In this document: positions 1 through 6,383 of the stretch, in pieces
How positions within the stretch are numbered: position 1 is the first letter of the stretch
Layout of the letters: the number at the start of each line of letters is the position of its first letter
Source of the DNA: an uncultured Eubacteriales bacterium
GTDB lineage: Bacteria > Bacillota > Clostridia > Peptostreptococcales > Anaerovoracaceae
NCBI GenBank assembly: GCA_902772685.1
Contig: CACYBO010000057.1
Coordinates: forward strand, 1-6,383
Reading direction: 5' to 3'
Length of the DNA stretch: 6,383 bases
Notes under the pieces: model-generated
Databases searched by the model: none
Told to the model about the DNA's origin: nothing
What the model saw: the letters and a program-made list of their open reading frames with translations, nothing else
Made by a program: the position numbers and the translations under genes

Positions 1-17
1 CCCTGTTTCGTTCTGTG

Positions 18-34
18 AAGGCAGAGACTGCCTT
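18..34 (+). terminator. Short hairpin, possible terminator of an upstream gene
   Basis: A perfect 7-bp inverted repeat, AAGGCAG (18-24) and CTGCCTT (28-34), encloses a 3-nt loop. The following T-rich run is weak and interrupted (TTTGCATTCTT), so termination efficiency is uncertain. Its place between the left edge and the promoter region of the operon fits the end of a transcription unit outside the window. It could also be a chance hairpin, since the upstream gene cannot be seen. Confidence 0.35.
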
Positions 35-58
35 TGCATTCTTAAAATCCTGTTAGAT

Positions 59-102
59 ATCACATTCCAAAAAAATTTTCTGTTATAATCACTGCGTATA
101 AT
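59..102 (+). promoter_or_regulatory. Candidate sigma-A-type promoter region with two TATAAT boxes
   Basis: A consensus TATAAT at 84-89 is preceded by TG at 81-82, which makes an extended -10 (TGTTATAAT). A second exact TATAAT lies at 97-102, 13 bp downstream. The best -35 match for the first box is ATCACA at 59-64 (4 of 6 consensus bases) with a rather long 19-nt spacer, so the extended -10 probably carries most of the recognition. Transcription would start near 96, or near 109 from the second box, giving a leader of about 30-43 nt. The stretch is AT-rich and is the only intergenic space big enough for an operon promoter here. Start sites are inferred by spacing only. Confidence 0.55.
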
Positions 103-138
103 TGTACCCTTTTTTACTTTTGAATTTTTTGGATAGCT

Positions 139-861
139 ATGAAAACACTATATTTTGATTGTACAAACGGCGTGAGCGGGGATATGGTGCTTCATGCGCT
201 TACGGAACTTGCAGGAATAGAGCGCAATGATTTGGCGCCCCTGCACATTCACACACATGAGCATTCGCACGAGCACGACCATGCGCATGACCACGGTCAT
301 CACGACCACAGCGGCCACGGCAGAAGCTATGAAGATGTGAAGCACATTATCGACAGCCAGCAGCAGTATACGCAAAGGGCAAAAGAGACCGCGCAGAGCA
401 TTTACGCAGTCGTCGCGCGGGCCGAAGCAAGTGTTCACGGAGCCACACTGGAAACCGTCCACTTCCACGAAGTGGGCCGGGATCAGGCGATTGCAAATGC
501 CTTGGGAATCGGCGCGGCACTGGATGTGATCGGTCCGGGTAGAGTGATCGTATCAAAGATCAATGACGGCAGCGGTTTCGTAGACTGCGCACACGGGCGA
601 ATACCTGTACCTGTGCCGGCCGTGCAGGCCATGATGGATGAGTGCGGCAGAATATATCCTGCGCTCAGATTCGACACCTGCACGGATGTAGATACGGAAA
701 TGGTGACCCCTTCAGGGCTGGCGGCGATCATCGGCATCGGAGCGGTGCCTGCAGAGAGCGGAATGATGTTCATGGAAGGCCAGATTACCGGTGAAACTGA
801 GGTCAAAGGGACCAGAGATACCGGGCGCGGGGGTCTGCGAGTATATATCATAGAGTCATAA
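139..861 (+). CDS. larC: LarC-like nickel insertion protein, compact form without LarC2 domain
   Basis: LarC proteins insert nickel into a bis-thiocarboxylated pyridinium mononucleotide, using CTP, to make the nickel-pincer (NPN) cofactor of lactate racemase and related enzymes. Family signs: the N-terminus YFDCTNGVSGDM (residues 5-16), a His-rich tract (36-60, 13 His), HGRSYEDV (60-67), HFHEVG (108-113), GRIPVPVPA (153-161) and EMVTPSG (187-193). At 240 aa it matches only the LarC1 half of a roughly 400-residue family. As I recall the family, it also lacks some 40 residues usually found between the first helix and the His tract, and its GYGAGTRD-like end is shortened to KGTRD (223-227). No LarC2 follows: valS begins 16 nt later. 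The start is fixed by an in-frame TGA at 121-123 and a weak GGAT site at 131-134. Family membership is secure, but whether it is a working nickel insertase is not, since no larA, larB or larE is visible. Confidence 0.85.
   Translation: MKTLYFDCTNGVSGDMVLHALTELAGIERNDLAPLHIHTHEHSHEHDHAHDHGHHDHSGHGRSYEDVKHIIDSQQQYTQRAKETAQSIYAVVARAEASVHGATLETVHFHEVGRDQAIANALGIGAALDVIGPGRVIVSKINDGSGFVDCAHGRIPVPVPAVQAMMDECGRIYPALRFDTCTDVDTEMVTPSGLAAIIGIGAVPAESGMMFMEGQITGETEVKGTRDTGRGGLRVYIIES
244..318 (+). repeat. His-rich low-complexity tract within larC
   Basis: The stretch encodes residues 36-60, largely alternating His with Glu, Asp, Ser, Gly, Thr or Ala (for example HEHSHEHDHAHDHGHH). At DNA level it is an imperfect tandem array of CAY-NNN hexamers. 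Both His codons, CAC and CAT, are mixed throughout, which argues for selection on the protein rather than very recent slippage. His-rich segments here are common in LarC and other nickel-handling proteins, and metal binding or storage is the likely role (inference). Confidence 0.8.
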
Positions 862-867
862 ATTGTG

Positions 868-872
868 AGGAG
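868..872 (+). promoter_or_regulatory. Shine-Dalgarno site of valS
   Basis: AGGAG at 868-872 lies 5 nt before the ATG at 878. An in-frame TGA at 866-868 rules out any longer ValRS N-terminus or read-through fusion with the preceding LarC-like protein, so this site fixes the start. Confidence 0.8.
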
Positions 873-877
873 AGACA

Positions 878-3607
878 ATGGAGAAGAACTTAGCAAAGAC
901 ATACGATCCTAAAGATTTTGAAGACAGGATATATGAGGCATGGGAAACGAGCGGAGCCTTCAGGGCTGAAAGAGATCCGGACAGGAAACCGTTTACGATC
1001 GTCATGCCGCCTCCAAATATAACAGGACAGCTCCATATGGGGCATGCCCTTGACCAGACACTGCAGGACGTTCTGACCAGATTCAGGAGACTGCAGGGAT
1101 ACAGTGCGCTGTGGCTTCCGGGAAGCGACCACGCCAGTATTGCAACAGAGGTTAAGGTCGTAGAAAAACTAAGAGAAGAAGAGGGCAAGGAGAAGGAAGA
1201 CCTGGGGCGTGAAGAATTCCTGAAGCGCGCCTGGGAATGGAAGCGCGTCTACGGCGGCAAGATCACGAAACAGTGCCGGAAGCTCGGTGATTCCTGTGAT
1301 TGGGAACGTGAGCGGTTCACTATGGATGAAGGCTGCAACAAGGCGGTCAGACACTTCTTCGTACAGCTCTACAACAAAGGTCTCATCTACAGAGGAAACA
1401 GACTGATCAACTGGTGCCCGCAGTGCGGCACTTCACTCAGCGACGCTGAGGTGGAACATGAGGATCAGACAGGATCATACTGGTACTTCCGTTATCCGGG
1501 TGCTGATGGCGGCGAAGGAATCGTTGTCGCTACGTCCAGACCGGAGACCATGTTCGGCGATGTGGCCATTGCGGTACATCCTAGTGATGAGAGATATAAA
1601 GACCTGGTCGGGAAGAACGTGATTCTTCCTCTGGTAGGCAAAGAAATACCTGTAATCACAGACATATACCCTGATCCGGAAAAAGGAACAGGCGCGGTAA
1701 AAATCACCCCGGCGCACGATGAGAACGACTTTATGGTGGGACAGAGAAACGACCTGCCGACAGTCTGCTGCATCAACGAAGACGCGACCATGAACGAAGT
1801 CGCCGGCAAATATGAAGGAATGGACCGCTATGAGTGCCGTAAAGCCTGGGTAAAGGATCTGGAAGAAGCCGGATACCTTGTTAAGATCGAGGAGATGGTA
1901 ATTCCTGCGGGGACCTGCTATAGATGCCATACGGTAGTAGAGCCGATGCTCTCAGATCAGTGGTTCGTCAAGATGGAAGATCTGGCGAAACCGGCCATAG
2001 AGGCCGCAAAAAAGGGCGATCTCAGACATGTTCCTGAAAGATTCGAGAAAATTTACCTTCACTGGCTGGAAGAAATCAGAGACTGGTGTATTTCCAGACA
2101 GCTCTGGTGGGGTCACAGAATCCCGGCCTGGTACTGCGAAGACTGCGGTGAACTGATCGTAGCCGAAGAAGATCCGACGAAGTGCCCGAAGTGCGGAAGC
2201 GGGAATCTGCGTCAGGATGAGGACGTGCTGGACACATGGTTCTCATCAGCATTGTGGCCGTTCTCCACACTGGGATGGCCGGAAGAAACAGAGGATTTCA
2301 AGTACTTCTATCCGACGGACGTTCTCGTAACAGGTTATGACATCATCTTCTTCTGGGTTGTCAGGATGGTATTCTCGGCTCTTGAAACGACAGGCAGCGT
2401 ACCGTTCAGCGATGTTTATGTCCACGGCCTGGTCCGCGACGCTCAGGGGCGGAAGATGAGCAAATCCCTCGGCAACGGAATCGATCCGCTGGAAGTTATA
2501 AATCAGTACGGAGCCGATGCTCTCAGATTCATGCTCACAACAGGAATCACTCCGGGCAATGACATGAGATTCAAGGAAGACAGACTGGAAGCGGCAAGAA
2601 ACTTTGCGAACAAGCTTTGGAACGCCTCCCGGTTTGTCATTATGAATCTGCAGGATGAGAATGGGGAATTCCTCCCTATGCTCAAGTGCTGCGAGGACTG
2701 CTGCGGACACGCATGCTGCAACGATGCTGCGCTGACAGGGGACCTGAAAGACGAGGACAAGTGGATTTTATCCAGAGTCAATGATGCAACCAGATACATT
2801 ACAGATACGATGGAGAGGTATGATCTGGCTCTGGCGGGACAGAGAGCGTACGATCTCATCTGGAATGAGTTCTGCGACTGGTATATTGAAATCGTTAAGG
2901 GCAGACTCTACGGCGATGACGAAGAGGATAAGAAAGTTGCGAGATACGTGCTCGTAAGAGTGCTGAAGAGCGTGCTCACACTGCTGCATCCATTCATGCC
3001 GTTCATTACAGAAGAAATCTGGAGCTACCTGCCTCATGGTGATGCAAAGGCAGATAATCCAAACAACTTCATCATCAGGGCGGACTGGCCGGAGTACAAT
3101 GAAGCACTCACATTCCCGGCGGAGACAGAAAAGCTGGAAATGGCTATGTCAGTCATCAGAGCAATCAGAAACATCAGAGCTGAAGCAGAGGCAGCACCGA
3201 GCAAGAAGCTTTCGGCGGTCATTCTCTGCGCGGAAGGAAGGGAAGCGGTTGTCGAGGCCGGCGAGAGATACATCAAAAACCTCGCCAACATCACCCAGAT
3301 TTCTTTCATCGAGGATAAGAAGGATGTTCCGGAGGAGACCATGTCGGCAGTTGTCGACGGTGCGGAAGTCTACATTCCGCTGGATGAGCTGATGGACTAC
3401 AGGGCCGAACTCGACAGACTGACCAAGGAGAAAAAACGTCTTGAAGGAGAAGTCAAGCGCGCAGCAGGAAAACTTTCCAACGAAGGATTCATCAGCAAAG
3501 CGCCGGCCAAGGTAGTCGAGGAAGAAAAGGCCAAGAAGGTCATGTACGAGGAGATGCTTGCCAAAGTTGCAGACAGGCTGGCGGTAGTTGAAGCGAAACT
3601 GAAATAA
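878..3607 (+). CDS. valS: Valyl-tRNA synthetase (ValRS)
   Basis: This cytoplasmic class I synthetase (EC 6.1.1.9) joins valine to tRNA-Val and edits mischarged threonine. It is complete at 909 aa, slightly above the usual bacterial length of about 880. Order: PPPNITGQLHMGH with the HIGH motif as HMGH (53-56); CP1 editing domain about 190-345 with TSRPETMFGD (219-228) and HDENDF (280-285); cysteine pairs C180/C183 and C347/C350; a zinc-ribbon-like set C420/C423 and C436/C439; DVLDTWFSSALWPFSTLGWP (449-468); GYDIIFFWVVRM (486-497); KMSKS (526-530); anticodon-binding domain from about DKWILSR (627-633) to 770; and a charged C-terminal coiled-coil tRNA-binding arm (about 840-905). An odd insertion at 604-614 holds six cysteines just before the anticodon-binding domain. 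No T-box leader is seen, so expression probably depends on the promoter before the LarC-like gene. folC follows 19 nt later. The identification is essentially certain. Confidence 0.98.
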   Translation: MEKNLAKTYDPKDFEDRIYEAWETSGAFRAERDPDRKPFTIVMPPPNITGQLHMGHALDQTLQDVLTRFRRLQGYSALWLPGSDHASIATEVKVVEKLREEEGKEKEDLGREEFLKRAWEWKRVYGGKITKQCRKLGDSCDWERERFTMDEGCNKAVRHFFVQLYNKGLIYRGNRLINWCPQCGTSLSDAEVEHEDQTGSYWYFRYPGADGGEGIVVATSRPETMFGDVAIAVHPSDERYKDLVGKNVILPLVGKEIPVITDIYPDPEKGTGAVKITPAHDENDFMVGQRNDLPTVCCINEDATMNEVAGKYEGMDRYECRKAWVKDLEEAGYLVKIEEMVIPAGTCYRCHTVVEPMLSDQWFVKMEDLAKPAIEAAKKGDLRHVPERFEKIYLHWLEEIRDWCISRQLWWGHRIPAWYCEDCGELIVAEEDPTKCPKCGSGNLRQDEDVLDTWFSSALWPFSTLGWPEETEDFKYFYPTDVLVTGYDIIFFWVVRMVFSALETTGSVPFSDVYVHGLVRDAQGRKMSKSLGNGIDPLEVINQYGADALRFMLTTGITPGNDMRFKEDRLEAARNFANKLWNASRFVIMNLQDENGEFLPMLKCCEDCCGHACCNDAALTGDLKDEDKWILSRVNDATRYITDTMERYDLALAGQRAYDLIWNEFCDWYIEIVKGRLYGDDEEDKKVARYVLVRVLKSVLTLLHPFMPFITEEIWSYLPHGDAKADNPNNFIIRADWPEYNEALTFPAETEKLEMAMSVIRAIRNIRAEAEAAPSKKLSAVILCAEGREAVVEAGERYIKNLANITQISFIEDKKDVPEETMSAVVDGAEVYIPLDELMDYRAELDRLTKEKKRLEGEVKRAAGKLSNEGFISKAPAKVVEEEKAKKVMYEEMLAKVADRLAVVEAKLK

Positions 3608-3626
3608 AAACGTATTTGATTGAGAT

Positions 3627-5021
3627 ATGACAACAGCAGTAGATAAATTCCACGAATTCGACAGATTCGGAAGCGTTCTGGGTCTGGAGCGTGTTCGTGA
3701 ACTCTTAAACAGACTGGGCAATCCCCACAAAGGGATGAAGTATATACATGTAGCTGGGACCAACGGCAAAGGCTCAACGTGTAAATTCCTTGAATCGGGT
3801 CTTGCAGGATGCGGATATAAAGTCGGACTGTACATTTCGCCGTATATTGAGAAGTTCAATGAGCGGATCCAGTGCGGCGGCCGCATGATCACCGATGAAG
3901 AGCTTGAACTGTATGGAGATCAGGTGCTAGCGAAGGCTGCTGAGATGGTCGAGGACGGCCTTGATTCCCCGACGGAATTCGAAGTCGTCATGGCCACAGC
4001 ATTCCTCTTCTTCAAAAGCCAGAATCCGGACATCGTCGTTCTGGAGGTAGGAATGGGAGGAATCGGTGACGCAACGAATGTTATTGAAGAACCTTTGGCC
4101 AGCGTCATCACCAGCATCGGCTTAGACCACATGCATGTGCTGGGAGACACTCTGGCGGAGATTGCAGTAAATAAAGCGGGCATCATCAAGAAGGGATGCC
4201 CGGTCATCTCAAATGTCACGGACCATGATGCAGCGGCAGTTATTGCGAAAAGGGCCTACGAGATGGGGAGCAGGCTGTACGATGTCTCGAAGATCAAGTG
4301 TGCAGTGGACTGGATATCACCGGAAGGGCAGCAGGTTAGCTGTGAGCTCTGGCACACAGATTACGGCGAGGTCGTGACCGGCATGATAGGACGTCACCAG
4401 GCGGAGAATCTCAAGACAGCTCTGGCGACCATAGAAGTGCTGAGACAGAACAGAGATATAAGCATTGAAAGGAGCAGGCTTTACGCCGGCATCAAAGAGG
4501 CGGCGTGGCCGGGACGCTTCGAGGTTATGTTCACCCCTGAAAGCGACTGGAATGCCTATGTGGTACTCGACGGCGCCCATAACGACCCGGGAGCGGAGGC
4601 TTTGCAGAAGACCATGGAGGATGTGTTTCCCGATAAGAAGACGCTCATCGTGGCCGGCATGGTCGAAAAAAAGGAAACGGACAAGGTGCTGTCACATTTC
4701 TCGAAGATCAGCAGGGACTTCATAGCCACACAGCCTGATTATGAGGGAAGGGCGATGGCAGCGGAGACCTTTGCGGAGCACATAAGACAGGCAAAGGATG
4801 GGGAAGGAAATCCCCTGAACATACTTGAAATTTGCGACAGCCCTGCAAAGGCAGTAGAGGCGGCCCGAAGGGCGGCTGAAACCGCAGGATATGATGTAAT
4901 CCTGTTTACAGGTTCGCTATATCTGATCGGAGCAGTCAGGAGCATTCTGCACAGAAGGACTGACTACGATCATTACCGTACTCTCAAGTACGGAGACGGC
5001 AAGGAGGATGGAAACAAATGA
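3627..5021 (+). CDS. folC: Dihydrofolate synthase / folylpolyglutamate synthase
   Basis: FolC is a cytoplasmic Mur-ligase-family enzyme that uses ATP to add glutamate to dihydropteroate and/or to lengthen the polyglutamate tail of folates. Visible signatures: P-loop HVAGTNGKGST (41-51), SPYIEKFNERI (71-81), LEVGMGG followed by DATN (139-151), SIGLDHMHVLGDT (163-175), NKAGIIKKG (182-190, containing the lysine position that is carbamylated in the family), WPGRFEV (294-300), LDGAHND (314-320), and a late FTGSLYLIG (427-435). The length of 464 aa is a little above the usual 420-440, with a hydrophilic C-terminal extension after about 440. An in-frame TGA at 3621-3623, directly before the GAT and ATG, makes 3627 the only sensible start, although the ribosome site is poor (TGAG, 3621-3624). 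Coupling to valS is therefore plausible. valS-folC pairs are, from general knowledge, common in Firmicutes. One oddity is Ile at residue 146 where GGRxDATN normally has Arg. It overlaps the next gene by ATGA. Confidence 0.95.
   Translation: MTTAVDKFHEFDRFGSVLGLERVRELLNRLGNPHKGMKYIHVAGTNGKGSTCKFLESGLAGCGYKVGLYISPYIEKFNERIQCGGRMITDEELELYGDQVLAKAAEMVEDGLDSPTEFEVVMATAFLFFKSQNPDIVVLEVGMGGIGDATNVIEEPLASVITSIGLDHMHVLGDTLAEIAVNKAGIIKKGCPVISNVTDHDAAAVIAKRAYEMGSRLYDVSKIKCAVDWISPEGQQVSCELWHTDYGEVVTGMIGRHQAENLKTALATIEVLRQNRDISIERSRLYAGIKEAAWPGRFEVMFTPESDWNAYVVLDGAHNDPGAEALQKTMEDVFPDKKTLIVAGMVEKKETDKVLSHFSKISRDFIATQPDYEGRAMAAETFAEHIRQAKDGEGNPLNILEICDSPAKAVEAARRAAETAGYDVILFTGSLYLIGAVRSILHRRTDYDHYRTLKYGDGKEDGNK
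5001..5007 (+). promoter_or_regulatory. Shine-Dalgarno site of the lipid kinase gene
   Basis: AAGGAGG (5001-5007) is a near-perfect site lying inside the last codons of folC, 10 nt before the ATG at 5018. It is the strongest ribosome site in the window. It supports independent as well as coupled initiation at the ATGA overlap. Confidence 0.75.
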
Positions 5022-5935
5022 CTAAGAGGGCGAAGAGCAAGGTGCTGCTTTTTTACAACGCCTACTCAGGAAACGGCATGTTCAAAAACAATCTCGATTA
5101 CATCATCGAGAGATGTCAGGCCAAGGACCTTCAGGTTATGGCAATCAGGGCGCAGAGAGGAGTTCAGATCGGCAGAGCGCTGGAGAGCATTGATCAGGAA
5201 GAATACAGCAGGATCATCGCCTGCGGCGGGGACGGCACACTCAATACCTGCGTCAACACCATGATCCGCAACGATATCCACCTTCCGCTTGGGATATTGC
5301 CGGCGGGGACGGCAAATGACTTCGCTTATTATTTCGAATTGCCGTCGGATATTGAAAGGGCAGTAGACATTGCACTGGGTGACAAAACCACCAAGGCCGA
5401 TGTAGGGGTGGTCAACGAGAAGTATTTCATCAATGTTGCCGCGCTCGGCAATATGGTGGATGTGAGCCAGAAGACCGATCCTTATGTCAAGAGCGCCATC
5501 GGACCGCTGGCGTATTACCTGAAGGCAGCGACGGAGCTGAATCAGGTCCATCCGATCAAGATCAGAATGACCACTCCGGATAAGGTATACGAAGAAGAAA
5601 TCTTCTTTATGACCGTGTGTAACGGTGAATCGGCAGGAGGCTTCCGGAAACTGTCGCCGGAGTCAAAGATGAATGACGGCAAGCTGGATGTCATTGCCTT
5701 CCGCAAGATGCCGCTGCTGGAGTTCGGGCCGCTGCTGATGGAAGTCATCAACGGCCGGCACCCTGAAAACAAGAATGTGCTCTACTTCCAGACCCCGAAA
5801 CTGATCATCGAGTCCGATGAGAATATCCCTACAGATGTCGATGGAGAACACGGAGAGCAGCTGCCGCTCCATTTTGAGGTTCTGAAGCAGAGGTTGGAAA
5901 TTTTTGTAGATGAGAAGACGTGGAATTACGGATGA
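5018..5935 (+). CDS. Diacylglycerol kinase family lipid kinase (YegS/BmrU type)
   Basis: A 305-aa protein, a normal length for soluble bacterial kinases of the DAGK catalytic family (DgkB, YegS, BmrU). These phosphorylate diacylglycerol or related lipids with ATP at the inner face of the membrane. DgkB homologues recycle diacylglycerol released by lipoteichoic acid synthesis. Signatures: N-terminal KVLLFYNAYSGNG (8-20), the nucleotide-binding IIACGGDGTLN (66-76), LGILPAGTANDFA (91-103), a C-terminal beta-sandwich lobe with NGESAGGF (202-209) and NDGKLDV (219-225), and DVDGE (273-277), where the family's catalytic Glu is expected. No signal peptide or membrane segment is seen, which fits a peripheral membrane enzyme. 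It starts inside the folC stop codon (ATGA) behind a strong AAGGAGG. The lipid substrate cannot be read from the sequence: diacylglycerol is the default, but YegS-type enzymes can use other lipids such as phosphatidylglycerol. I therefore give no symbol. Confidence 0.92.
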   Translation: MTKRAKSKVLLFYNAYSGNGMFKNNLDYIIERCQAKDLQVMAIRAQRGVQIGRALESIDQEEYSRIIACGGDGTLNTCVNTMIRNDIHLPLGILPAGTANDFAYYFELPSDIERAVDIALGDKTTKADVGVVNEKYFINVAALGNMVDVSQKTDPYVKSAIGPLAYYLKAATELNQVHPIKIRMTTPDKVYEEEIFFMTVCNGESAGGFRKLSPESKMNDGKLDVIAFRKMPLLEFGPLLMEVINGRHPENKNVLYFQTPKLIIESDENIPTDVDGEHGEQLPLHFEVLKQRLEIFVDEKTWNYG

Positions 5936-6381
5936 TGAAAGAATACAGAATTAGGGAAACTGAAGACTATGAAAAACTCGTGCCGTTCTTCATCGAGAAT
6001 GAACTGGAATTCACGGAAGAGGATGCCGAGGAGGTTCCGACGGATCTGGTTAAATGCTGGGAGATAACAGATGACGGGAACCGTCTTGTCGGCGCCTTTG
6101 TCCTCGCCAGAAGAGAAGGTGAGTTCATATGCGACGGCATTGCGATAGAGAAAGATTTACGGGGGACAGGTCTCGGCAGGAAACTGCTGGAGCTTGGGAT
6201 TGAAGAGACTGTCAGAGAAGGCGGAAACAGAATGTATCTGGTGGCGAGAGCGCCGGAGTTCTTCCGCAGGAATGGATTCGTTACAGTTTCGAGACAGGAG
6301 GCGCCGAATTTCTTTGAGTGCCTGACCTGCCCGCAGTACGGTATATCTTGTCACCCGGAGGTAATGAAAATTGATCTTTAA
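5932..6381 (+). CDS. GNAT-family N-acetyltransferase with C-terminal Cys motif
   Basis: A 149-aa protein of the Gcn5-related acetyltransferase fold, which moves acetyl from acetyl-CoA to an amine. The acetyl-CoA loop is DLRGTGLGRKLL (75-86; R/Q-x-x-G-x-G as RGTGLG), preceded by the strand DGIAIE (68-73). The late FFRRNGFV (110-117) is the usual GNAT ending. The N-terminus IRETEDYEKLVPFF (7-20) is the standard first helix. After the fold comes a short tail with C130, C133 and C140 (C-x2-C-x6-C) followed by HPEVMK. I recall similar Cys-rich ends in some GNATs related to N-acetylglutamate synthase, but the substrate here is unknown. ATG 5932 overlaps the kinase stop as ATGA, mirroring the preceding junction. 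ATG 5935 and an upstream GTG at 5920 are alternatives, and no strong ribosome site separates them, so translational coupling is likely. It is complete, but nothing downstream is visible. Confidence 0.88.
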   Translation: MMKEYRIRETEDYEKLVPFFIENELEFTEEDAEEVPTDLVKCWEITDDGNRLVGAFVLARREGEFICDGIAIEKDLRGTGLGRKLLELGIEETVREGGNRMYLVARAPEFFRRNGFVTVSRQEAPNFFECLTCPQYGISCHPEVMKIDL

Positions 6382-6383
6382 CA

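Noticed and set aside
66..133. Inverted match TCCAAAAAA (66-74) with TTTTTTGGA (125-133), which could hide the larC ribosome site
   Set aside because: The left arm lies upstream of the predicted transcript starts (about 96 or 109), so it would not be in the RNA. The match is mostly an A-run against a T-run in AT-rich DNA. It would matter only if the operon is transcribed from further upstream.
280..300. Palindromes CATGCGCATG (280-289) and ATGACC-AC-GGTCAT (287-300) as possible operator sites
   Set aside because: They fall inside the His codon array and are expected by-products of repeated CAT/CAC and GAC codons.
850..880. Programmed frameshift joining the LarC-like gene to a LarC2 part or to valS
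   Set aside because: An in-frame TGA at 866-868 precedes the valS start, the spacer is only 16 nt, and there is no convincing slippery heptamer or LarC2-like sequence in any frame.
3036..3392. A 118-codon open frame on the + strand within valS
   Set aside because: It is an out-of-frame shadow inside well-conserved ValRS sequence. Its product is a low-complexity Arg/Ser-rich translation without any family signature.
3608..3626. Possible promoter or terminator between valS and folC
   Set aside because: The 19-nt AT-rich gap is too short, contains no hairpin and has no -35/-10 pair.
3149..3892. A 247-codon open frame on the minus strand across the valS-folC junction
   Set aside because: It lies antisense to two strongly conserved genes, spans their junction, shows no recognisable domain in its translation, and is explained by the codon bias of the + strand genes.

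Overview
The window carries five protein-coding genes, all on the + strand and tightly packed. The layout fits a single operon from a Gram-positive anaerobe of the Clostridia. That placement is an inference from gene content, the purine-rich AGGAG-type ribosome binding sites, heavy use of AGA alongside CGC codons, and family signatures: a LarC with a His-rich stretch, a Firmicutes-type FolC, and a YegS/BmrU-type lipid kinase. I cannot name a genus from the sequence. Base composition looks roughly balanced in the genes and is clearly AT-rich in the leader.

Positions 1-138 are the only noncoding stretch of note. They hold a short perfect hairpin (18-34) that may end transcription of a gene outside the window. 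After it comes an AT-rich promoter region with two TATAAT hexamers (84-89 and 97-102), the first with an extended TG. The genes are: (1) a compact LarC-like nickel-insertion protein with a 25-residue His-rich tract (139-861); (2) valS, complete valyl-tRNA synthetase, 909 aa, with an unusual cysteine-rich insertion (878-3607); (3) folC, dihydrofolate/folylpolyglutamate synthase, 464 aa (3627-5021); (4) a diacylglycerol-kinase-family lipid kinase, 305 aa (5018-5935); (5) a GNAT-family acetyltransferase with a C-terminal three-cysteine motif (about 5932-6381). Gaps are 16 and 19 nt, followed by two ATGA stop/start overlaps, so co-transcription and partial translational coupling are likely. No terminator lies between the genes, and the window ends 2 nt after the last stop.

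The products do not form one obvious pathway. They are housekeeping functions (tRNA charging, folate metabolism, phospholipid turnover) headed by a nickel-cofactor-type protein. I see no mobile element, CRISPR array, RNA gene, toxin-antitoxin pair or defence locus, and I do not think the window contains a new multi-gene system. The points most worth a second look are the shortened LarC with no LarC2 partner, the CC-x2-CC-x3-CC cluster in ValRS, the apparent absence of a T-box leader for valS, and the three-cysteine tail of the acetyltransferase.
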